This document shows positions 24,810 through 32,313 of a stretch of DNA of 64,000 nucleotides, one piece after another. The first letter of the stretch is position 1, and each line of letters begins with the position of its first letter. The translations under genes were made by a program, and so were the position numbers. The notes under the pieces are model-generated. The model made no database searches. It was not told the origin of the DNA and worked only from the letters and a program-made list of their open reading frames with translations. Source of the DNA: CAYHVK01 sp964360255 (GTDB lineage Bacteria; Bdellovibrionota; Bdellovibrionia; Bdellovibrionales; UBA1609); assembly GCA_964360255.1 (NCBI GenBank), contig CAYHVK010000001.1, positions 1 to 64,000 on the forward strand, written 5' to 3'.

Positions 24810-25258
24810 ACATTCTCCTTATTGCGGCGAAATCTCATAATCGACATATCATCAGCTTGAACTTGCTGCTTGCGATTTAATTCTTTTTTAAATTCACCAA
24901 ACTTCTTCTCTTCAAGCTTCTCAAGAACTTTATGGTCTTTTACTTTCTCGAGAAGAATTTCTTGTTTCTCTTCTAAAACAGCCATGAGTTCGCGCACTTC
25001 GAGACGTGCCACCTGAATGCGTACGTTCTGGCCTAAAATAAAATCTTCAATCTGCAAAAAGGGCGCGCTTTTCACGTTCTCTTCGCCGTGCATCTCGTCG
25101 GCCATTACTCGAGCATTGTCTATTGCTTCATACATCATATTAATTTGAGCTAATTTTTGATCAACAGCGATGCGCGCAATTTCAAACTCTTTCTGAGCGA
25201 GATCTTTTAAAATCTTGCGATGCTTCTTTACAGTTTCAAGTTTGAATTTGAACTTCAT
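24806..25258 (-). CDS. fliJ: flagellar export chaperone FliJ
   Basis: 150 residues, almost entirely helical and charged, forming the two-helix coiled coil typical of FliJ (FKLETVKKHRKILKDLAQKE at the start, LEKLEEKKFGEFKKELNRKQQ near the end). It links the FliI ATPase ring to FlhA in the export gate. It overlaps fliI by 4 nt. Confidence 0.88.
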   Translation of the reverse strand: MKFKFKLETVKKHRKILKDLAQKEFEIARIAVDQKLAQINMMYEAIDNARVMADEMHGEENVKSAPFLQIEDFILGQNVRIQVARLEVRELMAVLEEKQEILLEKVKDHKVLEKLEEKKFGEFKKELNRKQQVQADDMSIMRFRRNKENV

Positions 25259-26589
25259 TGACGACCACCCATTATACTAGCGAGATAATCGACAGTGGTT
25301 GAAAGATGGCTCGGCTCATTCACTTCTTGCTTTAAGAATTCTGAAATGCGTTCATTAAATTGAATAGCTTGATCAATTTTCGGATTCGCACCTGAACGAT
25401 AGGCGCCAATATTAATCAAGTCTTCCGCTTCTTGGTAAGTCGCCATGTTTTCGCGCATCATTTGCGCCAATTGCACGTGCTGACGCGAAACCACTCCGCG
25501 CATAACCCGGCTGGTACTTTTTAAAACATCAATAGCCGGAAAATGACCTTTGTGGGCAATTTTTCGATCTAAAACAATATGACCATCTACAATGGAGCGC
25601 ACAGCATCTGCAATTGGCTCATCCATATCATCGCCTTCAACGAGAACCGTGTAGAATCCTGTAATGCTGCCACCATTTGAGAATGAGCCGGCGCGCTCAA
25701 GCAGTTTTGGTAATAACGAGAAGACACTTGGAGTGTAGCCTTTAGAAGCCGGCGGCTCACCAGCACTGAGTCCAATTTCACGTTGGGCCATTGCAAAACG
25801 TGTTACGGAATCCATAACAAGAAGTACGCTCTTACCTTGAGCCGCAAAATGCTCAGCAATAGCGGTGGCAACGAAAGCTCCTCGCATACGAATCAGTGGG
25901 CTTTGATCTGAAGTGACAGCTATAACAATTGAGCGCTTTAGACCTTCTTCACCTAAACTGTGCTCGATAAATTCTTTAACCTCACGACCCCGCTCACCAA
26001 TGAGCGCGATAACGTTAATATCAGCTTCTGTCGAACGTGCCATCATACCCATTAGCATTGATTTACCAACACCCGAACCCGCCATAATACCCACACGCTG
26101 ACCGCGACCAGCAGTGATTAACCCATCAATAGCGCGAACTCCCACACTGAGGGGTTGATCAATAATCGCGCGCTGCATAGGCCCAACCGCTTCTTGATAA
26201 AGAGGAACTTCTTCACTGGTATCGATTTCGCCGAGGCCATCAATCGGCTCGCCAAGACCATTGACGATACGACCAAGAAGTTCGTTGCCCACTTGAACAG
26301 TGGCTTTAGTTTTTAAAAGAGAAATTTTTGAACCATGCCCGACGCCATGAGTTTCTTTCAGTGGCATTAATAAAACATCACGTCCCTTAAAGCCTACCAC
26401 TTCTGCAAGAAATTTTTTATGTCCGATAAGAGTATTGATTTCGCAAATACTGCCAATCCCGCAACCCGTTACATAGCCCTTAACTAAAAGACCTGACACT
26501 TCAGTCACTTTGCCAATATCATGAGTGACGTTCACATCACTCAAAGCATTAGCATATTTTTCTAAGTTAAGATTGAAGCTAGACTCCAT
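25255..26589 (-). CDS. fliI: flagellum-specific ATPase FliI
   Basis: 444 residues, the normal length. Walker A AGSGVGKS at 170-177, Walker B SVLLVMDSVTRFAMAQREI, and the family string GRGQRVGIMAGSG. An ATPase of the F1-beta/FliI type energising flagellar protein export. Starts 1 nt inside the fliH stop (TAATG). Confidence 0.97.
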   Translation of the reverse strand: MESSFNLNLEKYANALSDVNVTHDIGKVTEVSGLLVKGYVTGCGIGSICEINTLIGHKKFLAEVVGFKGRDVLLMPLKETHGVGHGSKISLLKTKATVQVGNELLGRIVNGLGEPIDGLGEIDTSEEVPLYQEAVGPMQRAIIDQPLSVGVRAIDGLITAGRGQRVGIMAGSGVGKSMLMGMMARSTEADINVIALIGERGREVKEFIEHSLGEEGLKRSIVIAVTSDQSPLIRMRGAFVATAIAEHFAAQGKSVLLVMDSVTRFAMAQREIGLSAGEPPASKGYTPSVFSLLPKLLERAGSFSNGGSITGFYTVLVEGDDMDEPIADAVRSIVDGHIVLDRKIAHKGHFPAIDVLKSTSRVMRGVVSRQHVQLAQMMRENMATYQEAEDLINIGAYRSGANPKIDQAIQFNERISEFLKQEVNEPSHLSTTVDYLASIMGGRQ

Positions 26590-27404
26590 TAAGAGTTGTC
26601 ATCCTTCTTGTCAGGTTTCACTTCATTCGTGTCAGCTACTAAATTCACGTGGTGTCCTTTAAGATGCGGCAGTTTAGCTTCAAGCGCGCCCCAAACTTTT
26701 TCCACACGTTTAGGCACACTGGCATCGATGGTTCCGAAATTACTTTCAACTACGCAGCCACCGGCTTCGATTGTAGTTGAAGACGTGAGCTTAACGCGGT
26801 TAAAGCTGGATTCACTGCCTTGTCGGGCTTGAAGATCTTGAAAAAATGCATAGTCTTGCTCGGCTAAATGCACAAGCACACGATCGTCCCCTTCAACGCC
26901 CTCAATAATTTGTTTCAAAAATTCTGCGAGAGGCTCACGACTCTCAGCAATTTCTTTAAGAGCAATACGTGAGGCTGTTTGAAAAATTAATTTAATAAAG
27001 AAAACTTCATTCTGTTGGAGCAGCTGAGTCTTAAGGGTGCCGAATTCGCCGACCGCATGATTCAAACTCTCTAAGCTGGATTTAATTTCTGCTGATTTAA
27101 TTTCAAAAGCTTTCTTTTCGCCTTCGATAAGACCGAGTTCGTAGGCCTTCTGATAAGCCTCTTCTTCAATCTCTTTCATGCGCGTGAGAACCGCATCTTC
27201 AATTAAAGCCTCGGAGTCTTTTTTACGTAGATCACGAATCTTTGTCGTTTCTGATACGATTTCGCTGACTAAGAAGTCAGTGCCCTTCGCATTTTCACGC
27301 TCTACGAATTCTTTAGCAATAGCAGAAGCCTCAAGCTGGAATGCCTTGGGCTGGAAAGCAAAAACCTTCTTATCTGCGTCTTTGCTTTTCATTATGCTGC
27401 TCAT
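26589..27404 (-). CDS. fliH: flagellar assembly protein FliH
   Basis: 271 residues. Charged helical N-terminal region (LRKKDSEALIEDAVLTRMKEIEEE), long central coiled coil, and a C-terminal E2-type stator domain (VHLAEQDYAFFQDL, CVVESNFGTIDASVPKRVEKVW). It regulates FliI and docks it at the export gate. It overlaps fliG by 4 nt. Confidence 0.9.
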   Translation of the reverse strand: MSSIMKSKDADKKVFAFQPKAFQLEASAIAKEFVERENAKGTDFLVSEIVSETTKIRDLRKKDSEALIEDAVLTRMKEIEEEAYQKAYELGLIEGEKKAFEIKSAEIKSSLESLNHAVGEFGTLKTQLLQQNEVFFIKLIFQTASRIALKEIAESREPLAEFLKQIIEGVEGDDRVLVHLAEQDYAFFQDLQARQGSESSFNRVKLTSSTTIEAGGCVVESNFGTIDASVPKRVEKVWGALEAKLPHLKGHHVNLVADTNEVKPDKKDDNS

Positions 27405-28438
27405 ACTAATGAATCCTCACTGCCGCCGCGAGCGATCAAGATCTTGCCTTCGCCCTCTAAGCGGCGCGCAACGTTAACGATTTCAACCTGCGCACCTTCA
27501 ACATCTGATAGACGTGCAGGGCCCATGTTCGATAAATCTTCTTTGAGCAAGTTTGCCGCACGCTGAGAGATATTTTTAAAGATCTTAGTTTTAATCTCTT
27601 CATTGGCCGTTTTAAGAGCCAGAAGAAGCTTATCATTCGGAACTTCTTTAAGAAGCGTCTGAATACCTTTGTCGTCGATTTTGATAATATCCTCGAAGAC
27701 AAACATAAGCTTACGAATTTCTTCGGCCAAGATCGGATCTTTCTCTTCGATACGAGACATAATTGACGTCTCTGTATTTTTATCCATAACGTTGAGCATT
27801 TCTGCAACTGGCTGAACACCGCCGAGAGCGGCTTGTTCAACGGTGCCTATTGTTGAGAGCTCATTCTTAAGAACAAGATCAACTTCAGCAATAAGTTCTG
27901 GTGCTACGTGGTCAAGATTCGCTAAACGAAGAACAACTTCTGATTGAAGACTCTCAGGGAGGCGCTTAAGAACCTCACCTTTTTTCTCTGGCTCTAAGTG
28001 AGCTAAGATAACCGCAATCGTTTGTGGATGTTCGTTAATTAAGAAATTCGAAAGAGACTTAGCATCAACCACTTCGAGAGACTCTAATGTTCTCTGCGCC
28101 GGGCCGGTAGCAGTCATGTGACCTAAAATACCACGTGCGCGTTCTTCGCCTACGGCTTCGATCACAATTTCTTTTGACGTCGGTTTTTCAGAGAAGATGT
28201 ACTCTTCACTTTCGCTGATCATCTCGTAGAATTCTTCGAGAATTTTTTTAGTAATATCAACAGGCACAATTCTGAACTTCTGCATTGTGCCGAGAAGTTT
28301 ACGAATATCACCATCGTCAACGTGACGAAATAACATCTTCGCCGCTGTAGGACCCAAGTAGTTCAGTAGAATAGAGGCTTTTTCAAAGCCCCTTAAAGAA
28401 TCATAGGTAAAATTCTCTACTTTTTTAAGATGGACCAT
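27401..28438 (-). CDS. fliG: flagellar motor switch protein FliG
   Basis: 345 residues with the three armadillo-like domains. The middle domain has NEHPQTIAVILAHLEPEKKGEVLKRLPE (the EHPQ motif) and the C-terminal torque domain has the charged helix NDKLLLALKTANEEIKTKIFKN with the conserved Lys/Asp/Glu residues that face the stator. It joins the C-ring to the FliF MS-ring. The start overlaps the fliF stop by 1 nt. Confidence 0.97.
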   Translation of the reverse strand: MVHLKKVENFTYDSLRGFEKASILLNYLGPTAAKMLFRHVDDGDIRKLLGTMQKFRIVPVDITKKILEEFYEMISESEEYIFSEKPTSKEIVIEAVGEERARGILGHMTATGPAQRTLESLEVVDAKSLSNFLINEHPQTIAVILAHLEPEKKGEVLKRLPESLQSEVVLRLANLDHVAPELIAEVDLVLKNELSTIGTVEQAALGGVQPVAEMLNVMDKNTETSIMSRIEEKDPILAEEIRKLMFVFEDIIKIDDKGIQTLLKEVPNDKLLLALKTANEEIKTKIFKNISQRAANLLKEDLSNMGPARLSDVEGAQVEIVNVARRLEGEGKILIARGGSEDSLV

Positions 28439-30087
28439 TATTTCTCCCTCTGAGTCGCCCAGAGATTAAAGGCAGCTGAAGTTTTTTCGATATCCTGCTC
28501 AACGATGGCCATAATGCGCTCCTTGAGGAGTTCACTTTCAGCCTTGTTCGGATCAATTGATTCTTCTAATACCGGAAGCGCGCCCGTCATACCCGGAAGG
28601 GTATTATCTGCAGATTGTAATTCTTCAAGTTCTTCAATAGTGCGTGGCAACATGTCCTCCACTGTGTCTTGGAAACTATCAGTGATCCAGCGCATGAATG
28701 GACGCACGATCACAAAGAAGATAAGAGCGAGACTGACCGCCAAGAGAGACCACTTGAAGAGCCCATGAAGAATTTTACGACGTTCAAGTGTAGTCAAAAT
28801 AGCTTCAGACTCCGCAAAGTCTTCTTTTTCAAAACGAATATTTTCAATTTTTACAGAGTCACCACGGTTGCCATCAAAACCAATAGCGTTCTTAACTAAG
28901 CTTTCATATTTAGCAATATCAGCCGGCGTTCTTTCGGCCCATTTCTCGGTCATTACGCCATCTTTATCAGCCACTTGAGTAATAACACCATCAACAAGAA
29001 CCGCGACACTCACACGCTGTAAGTCGCCGGCTGCTTCTTGGATTTTACGAGTGGTCTTGGGCACGGCGTAGTTTGTCGTCTTCAATTCTTTTTTAACATT
29101 CTGCTGGAAGCCGACCGTACCTTGTTCGCCAGCACCCGGAAGGTTCGCACGCGCGCCCGGAATACCAGTTGGATTCGAGCGGGCTCCATCTAAACTTTCT
29201 TCTTCTGTCACTTGTGAACGAATCGCCGTAGATTCTGGATCTACTGTTTCTTCAATAGTGTCGGTAGTACGTGGGTTTAAAGTGGCGCTCACTCGAGCAA
29301 TGACTTTACCTGAACCTACAACTCGAGAAAGAATAGACTCAATACGCTCTTCTAATTCTAACTCTTTTTGTTTTTTCATATCTAAAAGCTCTGAAGACAT
29401 CGCTGTCTCAGAGTTATAGTTTTTAGATAGAACCTTACCTTTATCATCAACAACCGTAACTTTTGAAGGATCTAAACCTTCAACCGCGCTAGCCACTAAA
29501 TGAGTGATACCTTTAACTTGATCGCCCGAGATTGTTTTACCAGGGTGAAGCTCAACCACAACTGAAGCCGTTGGTTGACCACTCTCTTCAAGGAAAGTTT
29601 TCTTATTCGGAAGCGCTAAAAGAACTTTTGATTGTTTAACAGAAGCCAACGTATTAATCGCACGCATCAACTCGCCTTGAAGAGCACGCTGATAAGAAAC
29701 CTTCTGCGCGTAAGAGCTAATACCGAAATCTTGTTTTTCAAAAATTTCTAAACCGATTGAGCCGATCTTGTTGCCACCGAGTTCTGACATGATGGCCATT
29801 TGTGTCGCTGGTAAAAGTTCACGAGGCACCATGATCGTTTTTCCGTCATTGGCCACTTTGAAAGTAATATTTTTGCTTTGCAGGTTCGATAGAATCAAAG
29901 GCATTTGATCTGAAGAAACATTTGTTAAGAGCGGAACATAATCAGATTTACTAAGAGTCATACTCACAATGACTAATCCGATAAGTGCGGCACAGGCCGA
30001 GAATATAATAACGCGCTTTTTAAGTGGCGGTAGCCCACCAAAGAACTGATTGAACTGCGACAGCAGCGTTCCTAATAACTTATTCAA
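28438..30087 (-). CDS. fliF: flagellar MS-ring protein FliF
   Basis: 549 residues. Two membrane helices (VIIFSACAALIGLVIVSMTL near residue 30 and WSLLAVSLALIFFVIVRPFM near 455) flank a large periplasmic part with the YscJ/FliF ring-building motifs (FGISSYAQKVSYQRALQGELMRAI) and the C-terminal FliG-binding tail. It is the base on which the flagellum is built. The 42-nt gap to fliE has a good ribosome site region (AGGGGGAG). Confidence 0.97.
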   Translation of the reverse strand: MNKLLGTLLSQFNQFFGGLPPLKKRVIIFSACAALIGLVIVSMTLSKSDYVPLLTNVSSDQMPLILSNLQSKNITFKVANDGKTIMVPRELLPATQMAIMSELGGNKIGSIGLEIFEKQDFGISSYAQKVSYQRALQGELMRAINTLASVKQSKVLLALPNKKTFLEESGQPTASVVVELHPGKTISGDQVKGITHLVASAVEGLDPSKVTVVDDKGKVLSKNYNSETAMSSELLDMKKQKELELEERIESILSRVVGSGKVIARVSATLNPRTTDTIEETVDPESTAIRSQVTEEESLDGARSNPTGIPGARANLPGAGEQGTVGFQQNVKKELKTTNYAVPKTTRKIQEAAGDLQRVSVAVLVDGVITQVADKDGVMTEKWAERTPADIAKYESLVKNAIGFDGNRGDSVKIENIRFEKEDFAESEAILTTLERRKILHGLFKWSLLAVSLALIFFVIVRPFMRWITDSFQDTVEDMLPRTIEELEELQSADNTLPGMTGALPVLEESIDPNKAESELLKERIMAIVEQDIEKTSAAFNLWATQREK

Positions 30088-30129
30088 GACTGACTCCCCC
30101 TGAAAGGTCCCTAACCCAAAACAAAACTA

Positions 30130-30459
30130 CTAAACCTGCATTTTCATGATTTCTTGATAGGCATCGATGACTTTATTTCTCACTTGCAACATGAGTTTAA
30201 AAGCAACGCTGGCTTTCTCAGAAGCGATCATAACTTCAGGGATATTTTTAGTTTCGCCTGTTGCTAATTTTTGCATTTGAACGTTGGCTTCTTGAGATAG
30301 TTCATTCACTGAATTCACAGCACTCTTGAGAGTATCCGCAAAACTCTGAACATCGCCGGTAGCGCCAGCCTCTTTGTTGAGCTCTGTGTTTCGAATCTCA
30401 CTCGACGTACGACCGGTACGAAGAAGTGCATCAGAATTTCGAATCGATAAGCCGTCCAT
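30130..30459 (-). CDS. fliE: flagellar hook-basal body protein FliE
   Basis: 109 residues. The family C-terminal helices (VNELSQEANVQMQKLATGET, MIASEKASVAFKLMLQVRNKVIDAYQEIMKMQV, given in parts) are clear. FliE links the MS-ring to the rod. It has its own ribosome site (AGAGAGGTAGCC) and 55-nt gap from flgC. Confidence 0.95.
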   Translation of the reverse strand: MDGLSIRNSDALLRTGRTSSEIRNTELNKEAGATGDVQSFADTLKSAVNSVNELSQEANVQMQKLATGETKNIPEVMIASEKASVAFKLMLQVRNKVIDAYQEIMKMQV

Positions 30460-30514
30460 GGCTACCTCTCTTTAAGTTTTTGTCTTACTCAATTAATAAG
30501 CAAATTTAGTGCCG

Positions 30515-30952
30515 TCATCTACCAATCTCTAAACCAGAGTTCGCCATGTCTTTCGACGCCTGCATAGCCGAGACGTTTGCCTCGTAAGAACGCGTCGCTT
30601 GAATCATGTTTGCCATCTCTTCCATCAAATTAATGTTGGGATAAGCCACGTAACCCTCTTCATTTGCATCTGGGTGATTCGGCTCATATTTCAACATTGG
30701 AGCTTTCATATCCACGGCAACATCAGTCACCTGGACTCGCTGCACATTTCTGTCAGGTTCACTCGTCAAAATTTCGCCGAAGTTACGAACTTCTGGCATG
30801 GACTCAAATACCACATCCTTACGTCTGTACGGACCTCCCTCTGGGGTCCGAGTCGTATTGATGTTGGCAATGTTCGATGAAATTGTATTCATGCGCATTC
30901 TTTGCGCCGTCATACCACTGCTAGAAACTCTTAAGCCGGTTGAAAAATCCAT
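30515..30952 (-). CDS. flgC: flagellar proximal rod protein FlgC
   Basis: 145 residues. It begins with the rod motif SGMTAQRMRMNTISSNIANINTT, has the family internal segment GYVAYPNINLMEEMANMI, and ends with the rod C-terminal helix. It shares 1 nt with the flgB stop (ATG overlap), so the rod proteins are translated together. Confidence 0.97.
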   Translation of the reverse strand: MDFSTGLRVSSSGMTAQRMRMNTISSNIANINTTRTPEGGPYRRKDVVFESMPEVRNFGEILTSEPDRNVQRVQVTDVAVDMKAPMLKYEPNHPDANEEGYVAYPNINLMEEMANMIQATRSYEANVSAMQASKDMANSGLEIGR

Positions 30953-31371
30953 TATCTACCCGACCCTTCCGTTACCGCGTAAGCCAGGCCCGCTAACTTC
31001 TTGTTAATGAGCTGAATAGCCGCTTTATAAACGAGGGTGTTCTCAGCCAATTCTGCCATCTCTTTTTCAAGATCCACAGTGTTACCGTCGTTATTCATCG
31101 CTATATCAGGGTTGTCATAAACATCAGCACGCGAACCAGAGATTGAGCCTCCGGCTACGGCGATATGGTCTTCACTATCAACAGTCATACTGCCGAGACC
31201 GTTAATGTCTACTGCACGCGCGAGAGCCTCTTCAAAATCAACCTTTTGCGCTTTATAGCCTGGTGTTTCTGCATTGGCGATATTGGCCGATGCGACGTTT
31301 TGCTTGAGCTGACGAAAGTTAATCGTGGCGCCTAGCGCGCCGGTGGTTTTATCAAATAGTCCGCTGCTCAT
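30952..31371 (-). CDS. flgB: flagellar proximal rod protein FlgB
   Basis: 139 residues. The ATG at 31371 (MSSGLFDKTTG) is chosen over the start at 31395 because GGAGG lies about 7 nt upstream and it gives the usual FlgB length. Rod motif NVASANIANAETPGYKAQKVDF, C-terminal helix KEMAELAENTLVYKAAIQLI. The start lies 20 nt inside the end of the sigma-54 activator gene. Confidence 0.95.
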   Translation of the reverse strand: MSSGLFDKTTGALGATINFRQLKQNVASANIANAETPGYKAQKVDFEEALARAVDINGLGSMTVDSEDHIAVAGGSISGSRADVYDNPDIAMNNDGNTVDLEKEMAELAENTLVYKAAIQLINKKLAGLAYAVTEGSGR

Positions 31372-32305
31372 CCGCAACCTCCAATTTGTATTCATTTAAT
31401 TTATTACGCAAAGTACGAATACTGATTCCGAGCAATGTCGCCGCTTGCGTGCGGTTGTCGTGAGTGTATTCGAGAGTTTTCATGATGAGACGCTTCTCAG
31501 CTTCTTCAACCGTCATGCCCACTGATAATGAGTCCCGGTCAGAGCGTAAATCTGCGAAGTTTTCGATATGCAAATCAGCGGGTTCAATAATGAGAGCCGG
31601 GCTTAAAAGCACCGCTCGCTCAATTACATTCTGCAGTTCACGCACATTCCCTGGCCATCTCCAGTTCAAAAGCTTTTTCAGTGAATCGGGCGAGAGCTTT
31701 TTATTCGCAAGACCATTTTGCTTACATGACACTTCATTAAATAATTCAGCTAAAAGCGTAATATCATTCGGACGCGCACGAAGCGGCGGTATCTCAAGTG
31801 GAATCACATTTAAGCGATAGAAAAGATCGTCCCTGAAAAGACCTTTTTTCACCTGTTCACTGAGAAGTTTATTCGATGCCGAAATTAAACGCACATCGAC
31901 TTTGATGGGCTTTGAGCCACCCACTCTTTCGACCTCCCCCTCTTGAATGACACGCAAAATTTTAGTTTGTAAGTGGAGCGGGAGTTCTGAAATTTCATCT
32001 AGTAGAAAAGTGCCCTGGTGAGCCATTTCAAATTTACCAATTTTTGTTTGGTGAGCGCCTGTAAAAGAGCCTTTTTCGTGGCCAAAAAGTTCTGATTCGA
32101 GCAAACCTTCCGGTACCGCCGCGCAGTTGAGCGCCACAAAGGTACCTGACGAACGAGAGCTCTTCGTGTGGATGTAACGAGCTAAAAGTTCTTTACCCGT
32201 GCCACTTTCTCCTTGAATGAGAATCGCGGCGCGGCTGGTGGCCACGTTGTCGGCCATACCTAGAAGTTTCTTCATCTTACCGTCGACTGTGTGAATGACT
32301 TTCAT
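31352..32305 (-). CDS. sigma-54 activator without a receiver domain
   Basis: 317 residues from the ATG at 32305 (TAGGAG about 6 nt upstream). It has only the AAA+ sigma-54 interaction domain (Walker A GESGTGKE at about 34-41, Walker B TFLLDEISELP) and a Fis-type HTH (NRTQAATLLGISIRTLRNKL). There is no N-terminal receiver or GAF domain. The sigma-54-contacting loop reads GSFTGA instead of GAFTGA. Placed directly before flgB, it likely drives flagellar genes in place of FlgR/FlrC-type two-component regulators. Without a receiver its activity must be set by expression or by a partner protein. Confidence 0.9.
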   Translation of the reverse strand: MKVIHTVDGKMKKLLGMADNVATSRAAILIQGESGTGKELLARYIHTKSSRSSGTFVALNCAAVPEGLLESELFGHEKGSFTGAHQTKIGKFEMAHQGTFLLDEISELPLHLQTKILRVIQEGEVERVGGSKPIKVDVRLISASNKLLSEQVKKGLFRDDLFYRLNVIPLEIPPLRARPNDITLLAELFNEVSCKQNGLANKKLSPDSLKKLLNWRWPGNVRELQNVIERAVLLSPALIIEPADLHIENFADLRSDRDSLSVGMTVEEAEKRLIMKTLEYTHDNRTQAATLLGISIRTLRNKLNEYKLEVADEQRTI

Positions 32306-32313
32306 TCGTGCTC

